From assembly GCF_047495875.1 (NCBI RefSeq), contig NC_092461.1, forward strand, positions 45,029,601-45,093,600: a stretch of DNA of 64,000 bases, given 5' to 3'. Under the pieces are notes generated by a model. It was not told the DNA's origin, ran no database searches, and saw only the letters and a list, made by a program, of their open reading frames with translations. A program made the position numbers and the translations under genes. Shown here piece by piece: positions 46,176-58,105 of the stretch. The number at the start of each line of letters is the position of its first letter. The stretch's first letter is position 1. Source of the stretch: Pithys albifrons albifrons (Eukaryota; Chordata; Aves; Passeriformes; Thamnophilidae).

Positions 46176-47260
46176 GTGTGCAAAGGAGAAGGGAAAGGCA
46201 ATGGACTTTAGTAAAACCTTTGACACTATTTCCCACAATATTCTCCTGGAGAAACTGACTGCCCCTTGTTTACACAAGGGTATTCTTTGCTGGATAAACA
46301 GCTGGTTGGATGGTTGAGCTCAGAGAGCAGAGAATGGACTTAAGTCCAGTTCATGGCTGATCATGAATGATGAGTTCCCAAGGGCTCCTTACTGTGGCCC
46401 ACCTGTTTAATATCTTTATCCATGATCTGGATGAGGGAATTGAGTACACCCTCAGCAAGTTTGCAGATCACAGGAAGCTGACTGTGAGTGTCGATGTGCA
46501 GGAGGGTAGAAAGGCTTTACAGAGGAATATGGACAGGCTGAATTGATGGGCTGAGGACAATTGTAAAAGGTTCAACAAGACTGAGTGCCAGGTCCTGCAC
46601 TTGGATCACAACAACCCCATACAGTGCTACAGGCTGAGGGAACATAGGTTGGAAAGAGGTTAGAAAAAGACCTGGAGGTGTTGGTTGACAGCTGGTTGAT
46701 TATGAGCCAGCAGTGTGCCCAGGTGGCAAAGAAGGCGAATGTCATCCTATCAGAAATTGTGTAACCAGCAGGACCAGGTCAGTGATTGTCACTTTGCAGC
46801 TGGCACTGGTGAGGCCACACTTCAAATCCTGTGTTTGGTTTTGGAGTCCCTCACTGCGAGAAACACATTGAGGTGCTGGAATGTATCCAGAGAATGGCAG
46901 TGAAGCTGATTCAATGGTCTGGAACTCAAGTATTAAGATGAGTGGCTGAGGGAGCTGGGGTTGTTTAACCTGGAGAAAAGGAGGCTCAGGGGAGACCTTC
47001 CTGCTCTCTAGAACTGCCTGAAAGGAGGTTGTAGAGAAGTGAGTGTTTGTGTCTCCTCCAAATCAACAATCTATAAGACAAGAGGAAATAGCCTAAGGTT
47101 TCACTAGGGGAGGTTTAGATTAGCTATTAGGAAAAAAAATCACAGAAAGCGTTATCAAGTGTTGGAATGAGCTGCTCAGGGAAGTCACCATCCCTGAACA
47201 TATTGAAAGGAAATGTAGACATTGGCACATGAGACACTGTTCAGTGGTGGACTTGGAAGT
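46176..47260 (+). pseudogene. CR1 ORF2 remnant, heavily broken
   Basis: Fragments of the reverse transcriptase lie in several frames: motif A near 46190-46260, a diverged motif B/C zone near 46380-46490 ('[10 protein letters not shown]', where the second catalytic aspartate appears changed), and C-terminal pieces in 46715-46903 and onward to about 47260. With stops and frameshifts throughout, no product is possible. Confidence 0.85.
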
Positions 47261-47342
47261 GTTAGGTTAATGGCTGGACTTGATGACTTTAAGCATCTTT
47301 TCCAAACTTAATGATTCTATGTTTCTATGATTCTGTAATTCT
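46176..47342 (+). mobile_element. CR1 LINE, 5'-truncated, decayed
   Basis: Starts in the middle of the reverse transcriptase ([19 protein letters not shown], motif A) and runs to the CR1 3' end (ATTCTATG-type repeats at about 47313-47342). It is 1.17 kb long. Many frameshifts and stops separate the domains, so it is older than the copy at 250-2001. It shares with that copy the sequence TCTAGAAC before CCTGAAAGG, placing a TAG in the same reading position (see findings). Confidence 0.93.
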
Positions 47343-50030
47343 AGAACCATAGACAGTTCCTTTTTAATGTAGCCAGTTGCTTAGTATATCAGTTAAAAAT
47401 AGGACACACGGTCACACAAAGGTTTAAAAAAACCCTTGAATTCATCAGAAAATGTAGATTTGAGCCCCTGTTGAATTTCTTGACCTTTTATAATTATATT
47501 CTATTTTTCATTATTTCCATCAATTACAATACTATCTTTTTTTCACCGAAAACATTGGAAAAGTTAACTTTTCAGCACAGCCATTTGAAAGAAATGAAGG
47601 ACTTTGTGACCTCAAAGATTTGCAACAGTTTTGTCTGATCTTGTTTAAATAACAGGAAATTAAACATTAAAAAAGTGCAAAAAACAAAATACCATACAGT
47701 GTAGTTGTTTCACTATTTTCCATGCCATCCCTGTCCAGTTAAGTCAAAGCTTTTTCATCTGTAATGCAAATTAACAACAAGGTGGTTTTTTTTTTTTTAA
47801 CTGACCTAACACACTTTTAATATGGCATTTGTATCCTACAGAGACTGTAGCACTCAAAAACATCTGCACAATGGTGTACATACAAAGGGAAAAATTATAT
47901 TATATAACTAGAAATAGGAAAGTAGAAGATAGATATATATCAGGACAGGAAACTTAAAAAAGACCAATCAGGAAGCCTGCAGAAGGAAAGATGTATTGTG
48001 AATAAAAATCCTACAGGCATCATTCCTTTCTTTCTCTCTTTTCTGTGTATTTTTATTTTCTCTGCATTGACACCAAACATGTCCATCATACCTTAAAATC
48101 ACTGACTTTTTCTCCCAGTTTTCTGTATGAAGAAAGAATTTTCTAATAGTTATTATTTCTTCCACCTATAGTGTTTAATGAGATCAATGTCTTTCATCTT
48201 TTCCATTTTTTCTCAAAAAATAAATGCTTCAGTTGTTTTTTTCAAATCTTCTATTGAATTTTGTTGTTTATTTCTTTCCTGTCTGCATAGACAATACTTA
48301 AAATAATACAAAAAAATCCCCCCAAAACAAGCCATGCCTGACTCACTCTTTTCTGTAGGCATAATAAAAACCCCTTAAACTAATAATCAACTTTGTGCCA
48401 GGGTCAGTTGCAGAGAAACGTCTATTTCTATATTTTCTTAAAGTATTCCAGAACTTAAATGGTCATCCCTGGAGCTTTTTATGAAATTAAACTATAAATT
48501 TTCTTTAATATTTAATTTTTTTTAGCTATTCTGTGGTAAGTACATTTATTGCAAAATCTGCTAGTGTCAAAGAAGATATGCTATTCTTGCCTTTACAATG
48601 CAGAACCAAGAACAAAGGTAGAACATAATGACATTTTCTAATCAGGGAAAAGCTCTCTGAATCATTGAACCAAGCGCTGTAAAATCAAGTCCATAAGTGA
48701 AACGTTTGGAACCCGGTTTTCAAAAATGGAGATATCAGTGACTGCCACTGTTTTTCTGAGAACAACTGTGAAAGTCAATGTTAAAATTCTGTCCCCATAT
48801 AAAGGAGATGACTCATTATAAAGTGAATAATATGGTTTTGACTCATCCCATCTGTGCCTCAAATCTAAAATGACTGCCAAAATCAGCACACAAGTTCATC
48901 CATAGTTGCATTGGATCCTATATTTTTCTGTTTACACTATAGTTGCAGAGTATATGCTCTGGTTTTTTAATGCACGTGTCATATAGAGTGGTGCTTCTGA
49001 GACAAGCAATGGACTTTGAACTTTCAAGACAGCCCTTGTGGCATGCAGACTAAATCAGCATTATAAATGATCTAAGAATAGACTTATTCTTGCTAAAATA
49101 ATTTTGTCATTATTAGTAGAATATCACAGGTATTTCATTGCCCACTGGGAATTGTCTGGGCTTACCTTGTTCAGAGCTGGTTTTTACTTCTTCAAAAAAA
49201 TTTCTGGCAACACCTAAGTGATTCTTGATTAGCTTGTGTGAGGTTTCTCTCTCTGATTATGAAATATGGTAAAGTTCAAACAAAACCAGGTAGTCACTCA
49301 TAACAAGTAATAGGGTTTCATGTTAAATGGACTTAGTGGAGGCTTTTGCACAATAAATACTAGTCGAACGTTAGCTTGCGATGAATGAAAAGCAAGTAGG
49401 CTGTAACAAAACTGTCCATGACAGTTGCTCCACAGAGATTCTGAGACAGAGGAGCAAGAGACACCACCATGAGAATGACTTCTACCAAGGGAAGAGTTCA
49501 CACTAAATTCTCCTGTGACACCCCATCACCTCTCTCCTTGGGAAAGGCTGTTTCCATTGACCATGAAATCCAGAAAGAAGAGTGAAAGGATGAGAATAAA
49601 TATTAAAGAAAAAGGGTAGCTATTAGGCACAGTGGTTTTTTCTATAATAATTTTGGGGTTATTACTGTTATTAGTGAGTCTTTTTTGAAATAGTTTGAGT
49701 GTTGGAATTACTGTAACTAGAATAAGAGGATCTTCTTGTGTTTTGATTCAACTGTGAATATTTTAATAAATAAAACAACAAATTCCTAGCCTCATGGGTG
49801 TATGGCGTGTTTCCTTATCATGTTAAAAAGATTATAACTGTAATAATGATTACTTGGCAAAGGTTCCGGTATTTTCCTAATGAAAAACTTTGCATATCAA
49901 GGTATGTTCAGAATTTTGGCCAGGGTCTATCTAGAAGGATGCTCTTTGTGATTATTATTTAATTTCTCTTTCTTTTTGTGCATATTTACACGTGAAAATT
50001 ATACAGTTGTATATTTTCTCTAAGAAATAT

Positions 50031-50057
50031 AATTTATTTATTTATTTATTTATTTAT
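50031..50057. repeat. (ATTT)n microsatellite
   Basis: About six tandem ATTT units; a simple tetranucleotide repeat. Confidence 0.85.
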
Positions 50058-51964
50058 AGGTAGCTAGTTTTGTTTATCTCTAAGAGATAAGGTAGATTTT
50101 TAAGGTTTTAATAGAGTGACACACTACAAATATGCCATGGCACTTAAATCATCTGTGTTTCAGTAAAGTGGAAGTGGAAGAATGTACAGAGATAGGAGTA
50201 GTCTTGGAGAGAGCATATAAACTTTGTTTTCTTCTTTTCTAAGGAAGAAAATAAGCAAGTTAGAAGAGCTAATGAGGAAGTTAGAAGAGCTAAGAAAAAA
50301 TCTGAGGTGATGGAATTATATCAAAGGGGAAGGGAAATGGTAAAGAAGACTTAATCTTTCATATAGATGGATATGACAGGGGAAAGAAAGTGAAGTCTTC
50401 CTGTCGATAAAATACAAGAAAAATAGGTGAGGAAACTGATATGATAGATGGTGATACTTAAGTTCATGGAAAAGTCAACAAATGCCATGTGACTGGAGAA
50501 TGGGCATCAAGGATGGCAGATGCTGGAGTTATGCTGAATGTAAAGATAATGGAATACAGAAGAAATAAAGGGAAGAACAGATTAACAAGGAAAGCCAAAC
50601 AAGTATTACATCACAGATGCTTCACAGTAGGATCGAGTACATAAATTAAAAGGCTTTTGTCACTAATAAAACTGAGTGTATTAAAATTCCATTTAGTAAT
50701 GCAAAATAAAGGTCAGACCCCCAGGAGGTTTAACAGCAGAAAATGTTGGGAAAAAAAAAAAGGAAGAACTGGAAAGTAAAAAAGTAAACACTGATAAAAT
50801 AACGGGCAGAAAATAATTACTGGATAAATTAAAGGATGGAACAGTTAAAAATTCATGGTTAGATTATTAATAGGAAGACTAGCAGGTGTGTATGAATAGG
50901 ATGAGCTGCTGGTCAAAAAAAATCACCAGGGCAATAGAAAAATCAGAGGATAAAATGCTGAAGAGTCAAAGAGATGAGTATGACTAAGAATCACAAAGGA
51001 AAAATTAGAGTAGAGAAACATCTGTGACATGAATATACAAATTTGAAAATCACCTTCAATTAGGATGGAAGATAAGAATCTTCACTCTTGTACTTTCTCT
51101 CAAAATGAAAGTCCTCCCAAATACCAGCTTGGTTGGGTGTAATAAGCGCTTCTTCTTTCGAAACTCTGGCAAACAAAGCAAGCAAGTTGGATATGTATAG
51201 GAGTTTTCCATGCGGCTAACAGTCAAAAGTACACTTAGAGTGCAAAAACAAAACCGATCTAGGAAAATTAGTTCAAATTGTCCTGACACATTTAAGATCT
51301 CTAAGTTCAAAGTTTGTAAACAGGCAATTAAGGTCCAAATTCTCAACAAAACACACACAGAGATAAACTTATTCAGAACTCAGAGACATATTTGACAGAA
51401 AGTCAAAATCAGAAACATGGATGTACAGGAATATATATTTTGTTATAGGTTTCCTTGAAAATGCTTGCTGATAAGCTGGTGTTTTAGGTGATAATAAAAG
51501 AAACTGGTTTTTTAGTTCTTTTTAAATTTAGCAACTCTTAATTCCATCAGAGAGGGTATCACCCCAAAATTTCACTGACAAATTGGCCTACTAGAGTCTG
51601 GAAGATTACCCAATTACAATTTTAAGAAATTTGCAGCAAAGGTGATTGACTAAAATTCTCAAAGGAGTTGGAAAAGAGAAGGTAAAAGCATTTCACTTTC
51701 TAATGCAGGTAAATTGAGGAGAATTATGTATATTTTTCACTGTTGTGTAGAGTAGGCAAAGTTCCCTTCTTTCTCTCTCTGCCCCTCTTTCCATTTCTTC
51801 CCTACTTCACTATTCTATATATCAATACCATGCTTATATGATAAACTTTATATTAACACAAATTAACCAAAATGCGCTCTTAATTTAGAAGCTCTAGTTT
51901 GTGTGCTTTTAAGAGAGAATCAAAATTTCTGTTAATCCTGGGCTGAGTCCAGGAAGTAGCAGAT

Positions 51965-52021
51965 GGTTTCTTTTCCCAGGAAAAAAAGAAGGGGTTCCAG
52001 AGAACCCCTTCTGTGGAAACC
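51965..52021. other. Strong inverted repeat / hairpin
   Basis: A perfect 11-bp stem, AGAAGGGGTTC at 51987-51997 and GAACCCCTTCT at 52002-52012, closes a four-base loop (CAGA). An outer pair, GGTTTC (51965-51970) and GAAACC (52016-52021), could extend it with an asymmetric bulge. I know of no element that explains it. Confidence 0.7.
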
Positions 52022-53066
52022 TCATCCAGATCAGGATTACCAGAAGCTAGCAGCTCTTTAGGAGCTAACAGCTATTCCTAGCTCTGTCTAGGTACTGGGA
52101 ACAGTCCACATAAGGAAACTCTATTATCATGCCTGAACAGAAAACTGCTTGATCATGCATTCCCATGCTATGGCCATCACAGCTATTGAGAACCTTGAAG
52201 TAGAAAAGGAGATTGTCCTCCTGATTCAGAAGCCTTTGAAATTGACTGCTGAGCAAGCTAATTTTTTCTTTATTACTAAGAGCTCCCGTCCAACTCATCC
52301 TTAACCACAGATGGACATATGTTATTGTTCAATACAAGCAGCTTTGGATCTGTACTTCTTCAGCCTCTATCTCTGTGAGTCAGTGGAATTCCTGGACAGA
52401 AGGAGGAAGCTCTCCTTAACAAATGTAAGCATGATTCAGTTGTTTCAAGTAAAAATTCTTACAACCCTGAAATGTACGAACGACATACTAGTGGCCTTTG
52501 AAAGCAAGTTCCATATTTTACATAACTTTCCTATAACAGACTTTCTATACTTTGATAAGAAGGTATCAACCTATCCAGTACATGACATATCGCTCATGCC
52601 TAGTTTAAACATTGAAATACAGTCAGTAAGATGAATACACTAATCAGACATTTTAAGAATATATAGACCAGAGAAATTGGAAGTATTCTGAAACACTGCC
52701 ATCTTGAGATACTTAAAAGAATAAAAGCAGAGATTTTTCTGTCCTACATATGCAAGAAAAAAGTGCTAATATTTTATATTTCACTTCTTAATGTATGCCA
52801 TTTTATCCTTGTTAAGTTTCTGAATGCTGCTTTCAGCAAAATGAATGCAATTTTCTTTTAAAGTAATTTACTATCCTATTTAATGGCTGAAATATATTCT
52901 GACATTTCTTGAGAAAAAGAGAAACCTCAAAACTTTTACTCTTTTTTCTTTAAGATTGCATTTGCAGAAGTTGAATTTGATTATGATATGCATTAATTTG
53001 GTTCCTTAAAAATATTTTTTTACTTCTAATAATTTAGAGGGAAAAGCAGGCAAAATTGTTTATATT

Positions 53067-53121
53067 TTTGCTTGTTGGTTTGTTTTGATGTTTTTGTTTT
53101 TGGTTTTGGTTTTTTTTTTTT
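53067..53121. repeat. Low-complexity G/T-rich tract
   Basis: TTTGTTTTTGG-type runs ending in a T-run. Confidence 0.65.
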
Positions 53122-53750
53122 ACAACTGAAGTCAGAAGAAAATTGTTCCTTACCATGAAAGACAGGATGTTTCACAGTAAATCACAAAATGAAGTATCTC
53201 ACTTTCAGGATATTTTGTCCCTTCAAATTGATAGTGTGTTCCAGCACTGGAAGTACAAAATATGCTCTGCCATCCTACTTCAAATAATGAAAATGCCAGT
53301 AATTTCCATCACAATGGAAATACTGTTTTGTTGTCTCTGTGTTTCTATAATTTCAATTATTGAAAAAAGTTTATTTCCTATTAATAATGTTAACATCCAG
53401 CCTTTGTTTGCAGTTTAGGCTGCTTACCAGTTTTATACTAAATATGTTGCAGTGATTTATGTAATGTCTTGTTTGCATCATAATATACAGATGTGCGAGC
53501 ATCACCTGCTGAGATATAACCAACATTGACTTGGACTTGTCTAGTATAAGCACTCTGTCAAGAAAGCACATTAGTTTAGGGACATGAAGATACTTTATTA
53601 TAAGAAAGTACAGAGAAAATAAATAATGTAATGCCATCTATAAAATTTAAATATATGTATATTGGGGTATTGCATTTGGCAGGGTCTGATCATAAATAAC
53701 TAGAATATAACATGAAACCTTCATCTGTAAACTTGAAACAGACATCCCAG

Positions 53751-53797
53751 GAAGGAACAATGATTATGACAAAGAAAACTTTCTTTCTTTAGAAACC
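53751..53797 (+). repeat. Interspersed 47-bp segment, copy 1
   Basis: Matches 57565-57611 without gaps at 41 of 47 positions; the flanks do not match. Shared core: TTATGACAAAGAAA and CTTTCTTTAGAAACC. Confidence 0.6.
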
Positions 53798-54534
53798 AAC
53801 CTCAGTTAAACTGGCATTTGCATCACCTTATGAAAGGGGATCAAAATGTCTTGGCTAAAATTAAAAAAAAAGAAAAAAAAGATTTTTTTTTTTAACAGTC
53901 AACTCTTCCCTTATCTGACATGTTTTAAGTATCAGTAGGAAAGGAAATTATACATAAATTTGATCTTATGGACAGGACTTCACTGTCATGATGAGCACAT
54001 GGTTGTCAAGTACAGAGACTCACTCAAATCTCTTACTGTCAAATAGTTTTTGATAGTTCCCTGACCTTTTGCAGTCTTGCAGGTTAATAATCTTGATTGC
54101 TTGTAATCTACCAATAATCACAAACATGAATATTATTCTAGACCAACCATGTAAATGTCTGAAGTGGCTATAACATATTCAAATAAATAACAGTTTTCTT
54201 TAAAAAAAGGTGTGAAAAGCATCTATTAAGAAAAAGAGGCAAAATGTGAACTTTGTTTTCCATATTAACAAAAATATACTCCAAAAATATTAAGGAAGAT
54301 TTTTTTTTTCCTAAGCAGTTGAGAATTCTCATACTTACCTTTTTTAATAGAAATTTTTCTTCATGTTGAATGGGAAACTGCAGTCATAGTAGTCTGAGTA
54401 AACATGAAGATGAAATTATCTTTTCTCCTTCTTTGTCTATTAACTGATAGGATGCATGCATATTTTTCCTATATTTAATCACATAAATACTCACATTTAT
54501 ATATATATAAAATAACTGCAAGAAAAGGAGAAAA

Positions 54535-54539
54535 GAAGC
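54535..54539 (+). repeat. Target-site duplication, left copy (GAAGC)
   Basis: GAAGC directly precedes the TGTGGGG start of the LTR and recurs at 55541-55545. Confidence 0.75.
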
Positions 54540-54777
54540 TGTGGGGTGATGAGCTGATAAGGCCTGATGGGTTGAGGGAGATGCCTCAGGCCCCTCTGAG
54601 GCCAGAAGCAAACTGATAAGATTAACAAAGGATGGAGTGTTAAGACATAGCATGGCCTTCTTTTGCAATATCTTCAAGGGCCCACCTCACCTGAGGGCAT
54701 CTGCATCACCCTCCCCCACCCCCACCCCCAATAGACTGAATATTAGTCACACAAACAGCTGGAGAAGAAAAAAAAGA

Positions 54778-54784
54778 TATAAAA
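54778..54784 (+). promoter_or_regulatory. TATA box of the 1.0-kb LTR
   Basis: TATAAAA about 240 bases into the LTR, preceded by a C-rich tract near 54707-54730. Position and orientation agree with the AATAAA downstream. Confidence 0.5.
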
Positions 54785-55229
54785 GAAGTGCAGTTTAAAT
54801 GGTTTAAATGCAACTTGGGGAGAAAAACTTTCCACCTCTGAGAGGGCAACCTGAGAGCTACCCTGTCTTCCCCATTCCATCAATATTGCAGGATTAAACC
54901 ACGGAATTATTACTTTATTTTTCTTATACCTTATTAGTTGTAATTTGCTATAGCTCACTGGGTGTATGCATGTTAATGGGAAGTGGGTATATTTTTCCTG
55001 TTGCTTTTCTTTTGGGTTATTGAGTGTGTTTACTGGTGGTGTTGAACTGTTGCATTTCTGTTTAGTAATCTTCTGTTAGTTAAGTTTGCTATGGGAGTGA
55101 TATACTGCTGGGGTGGCCCTTGAAATGTGTCTTGTGCCGATGTCTTTGGGGGGGTATTTTGTACAATCCTGCAGCTACATGTTATCACCGACTAAGTAAC
55201 CCATATAGTCATTGTCACATATTTGTATT

Positions 55230-55235
55230 AATAAA
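55230..55235 (+). promoter_or_regulatory. Polyadenylation-type signal of the 1.0-kb LTR
   Basis: AATAAA about 450 bases downstream of the TATA box, at a plausible U3/R-to-U5 location. Confidence 0.45.
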
Positions 55236-55540
55236 TGTCATTTTGGGAGCTATTGTGAGAAAGATTCTTTTCTCTTCTTGCTATTAAGTGTGGTCCTCAT
55301 AGGTGAGTCAATTACTCTGAGAACGCTTATTGCTAATAATTTTCTCCCTGGCTGAAGTGTGGCTTCATATCAGAGGTTAGAATCCCTTCTAACCTGTGTG
55401 CTGTCAGTTAAGAGACAGACAGTGTTGGAGTACATGAGGATTTGATTGTCTGGAAGCGCTTACAGCTAATAACTTTTAATTAATACAGTTAAGACTATAA
55501 ATCTTCGTATTTTTGTCTCCCTCCTCCCTTTCACATGACA

Positions 55541-55545
55541 GAAGC
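55541..55545 (+). repeat. Target-site duplication, right copy (GAAGC)
   Basis: Exact repeat of 54535-54539, directly after the terminal CA. Confidence 0.75.
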
Positions 55546-57564
55546 CTTTAGTTTTCAAATATTTGAACTGCAAAGGAAGTTTAACACAGCAATATAAGAC
55601 CTGCAGCTTTTCATTAGAGATATCATTCTGTAAGCATTTTCTCTCTGACTTCCATATCTCACATGGGGGTCAGTCTAGCCAAAACATCTTTCATTTCTGA
55701 ATTACACTACTTCCAAAACACCTCTGATCTGGAGAAAAACCAGCTGATTCAGCACAAATCTTAGACCCCTGTGGAATTTCACTCCCTAAAGTAGATAAAT
55801 AAAAATTTAATATATTTCAACATCAATATCATTGCAAACTATGAGCCACCTAGAAGATAAGTTTAGGAATTTTTTTTTCTTTTCAGGTCTTTCTGATTGA
55901 AACTTCCAAGATACTGCTAGCAGTTCAATTCCCAACATTCTAGCAGGTCCCATGTGAAACAAAAGCCCCACTCCAGCTCAAAATCAGATTTTCCACAAGG
56001 CTGCTGTCTTTTTTCATTTATAACAGAAGGAAAAGTGAAAACTTCAAAGTGGGCAGAAGCAGCATGTAGCTAGAGTACTTCCAGGTACTTTCATGACTTA
56101 CTTGGCTAAAATAAGTTACTTCCAAAAATACTTAACAAATGTAATATTGCCAGGTGTTTGAAGAAAAGAGCTTTATTTTAGTTTATGTCATAGAACTGTT
56201 AACTAAACCACTAGTAAGAATAAACTTGAAATATTTTTTGTTGAAATGATTAGTGGACTTGAGTATTCTTCTTCGTAGCAACAGAAATAGCCTACTTCAC
56301 AGTTTTTAGCAGTAATAGGAAGGCTAATGCTTTTTATGTTTCTCTTTCATCCAGAAGAAGTTTTAAATTAACCTACTCCTTCTTTTGGGATAATAAGGGA
56401 ATTTCAATAAATTCCTTTTTAATATGTCAGCGTGATAGACCTGTGTTTATTTGCTTAATTTTGAACATATAGCTTCATTACCAAGGAATCACATACAAAT
56501 AAGCATGCGGAATATACAAATTATACCATGACAAAATAATTTTTAAATCATTTGTCCTAGCTTTTAGGAAGTCTTGCAGAAAATGTCAATAAATTTAGTA
56601 GGGACCAGAAATACCTTAAGTATTATTTGTGCAGCTATGGTTATAGTTACATTGGCTACAGTTGCATGTATGCATCATCCACTCATATAATTTGGATTCA
56701 GCTGTAATGAAAGGTTATACATTACTTACTATTGCAAAATAATGTTGTATCTGGTGGTGCTCATAGAAATTCCGACTGGAGGAAATCATAAGGTAAATGT
56801 ATGTATTGTAATGCACGTAATATAAATATCTGGTGCTATATAATGAAAGTTGCAAAGAAGTATTTGTGAAAGTAAACTAATTTTTATTATAGTATGTATT
56901 GATTTTTCATTACAAGAGAATGGTTGTGGTTTTTTTCCCCAAAATATTTGGAAAGTGAAAATCTTAAGAAATACTGTAAAGATGTGAGAAAGTGGAGAGA
57001 AATTTGATTCCCGAATATTTGGTGGATCACATGTGATTGTAGTAAGGTATTTGTTTTCCTTGTAGACAAGAAAGATTCAGTATCCATCCAACAATAAAAA
57101 TAGAGGAACTAGTCAAAACTAAGGCAATGAACATTTGAAGAGTCAAAGGCAATGCCAAGATGCTGGACAATTCAGAAAATAAGGGCACTTTCACTCAGAT
57201 TAATCAACTCCAAATCAGATTCTGTGAAATGAGAGTTTCCATTGGATGTATTTTTAAGATTTAAAAAGAATAATTCTAAAGACAAAAAAATATGATTTTC
57301 TTAGAAGTTTTGAAATAAAAGTTTTAGAAAATTTTAATTTCTTATAAATTCTTTAAAGGTGACAATTTTTCAATTATAAATATATATAATGGTTGTTTGT
57401 AAAGATATAGATCACTGCAAAGGAAAATAGAAACCCCAAATATAATTATGCTGAATAGATGAGGCAATTAAAAATTTTGAAGACCAGTAACCAGGCAATC
57501 AGTATTACATTCATAACGCCAGGCTGAGGTGAGATCAAATAAAGAAAAAGTAGTATGGAAAAGA

Positions 57565-57611
57565 GAAGGAACAACAGTTATGACAAAGAAAGCTACCTTT
57601 CTTTAGAAACC
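57565..57611 (+). repeat. Interspersed 47-bp segment, copy 2
   Basis: Direct-orientation partner of 53751-53797, 41 of 47 identical. Confidence 0.6.
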
Positions 57612-58005
57612 TTGTAAAAAACAAGGATTTGTTTAAATAAATAAATGTCTCAGGACAATGCGTTCCAGTAATGAACTTGATTTCAGAATTTTAAAAAAGT
57701 GGATGCTATATCATCCACCAGGAGAGACCTGACAGTTGAAGAAAAGTGAAAAGCAAAACAAAGAGAAAGAAGGAATTGGGAAATGCAGAAGACATGCCAG
57801 CAGGGAAAATTCACAAGAATAGTAAGTAGACCTGTGATGGCACTTGAGAGCTATGAGACTACAACTGACTGCAAGAGGATAGCTGCTGTTGTTAATAAAA
57901 TAGCTTCAAGAAGACTACTTAAATTGTCAAAAGGTCTGAAAAAATGTCATGGGTATAACATAACCCGTGCTTTACATTTACTGTCTTTAAAATCTAACCT
58001 GTTTT

Positions 58006-58105
58006 ATAAAACAAAACAAAACCAAGCCCCTAAAGAAAACAAACAAAAAACCTTCCACAAACAAAAAAAGGGACCCCTTTCTCCCCCAAAAAACCCCATA
58101 AATAA
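58006..58105. repeat. Low-complexity A/C-rich tract
   Basis: AAAAC and CCCC/AAAA runs, similar in texture to 19175-19290. The lysine/proline-rich end of the plus-strand frame 57783-58130 is produced by it. Confidence 0.65.

Larger units (their letters stand above)
47343..54534. other. Long AT-rich stretch, no gene recognised
   Basis: About 7.2 kb. It holds an (ATTT)n microsatellite at 50031-50057, a strong hairpin at 51965-52021, a G/T tract at 53067-53121 and a 47-bp segment at 53751-53797 with a diverged second copy at 57565-57611. Open frames such as 52311-52634 and 53143-53418 have no recognisable domain. Confidence 0.4.
54540..55540 (+). mobile_element. Candidate solo LTR, about 1.0 kb, family not recognised
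   Basis: Begins TGTGGGGTG, ends CACATGACA (TG...CA), and is bounded by perfect 5-bp GAAGC duplications. Inside, in the order expected of a plus-strand LTR, are a GC-richer 5' zone, a TATA box at 54778-54784 (TATAAAA), an AATAAA signal at 55230-55235 and about 300 bases of 3' sequence. I found no coding sequence, and the minus-strand frames at 54384-54677 and 54743-54958 are featureless. The combination of ends, duplication and ordered signals makes a solo LTR the best reading. I cannot name the retroviral family by eye; a 5-bp duplication would suit an ERVL-type element. Confidence 0.72.

Noticed and set aside
50258..50293. Direct repeat AGTTAGAAGAGCTAA, two copies 21 bases apart
   Set aside because: Two short copies in purine-rich sequence; most simply a local slippage duplication.
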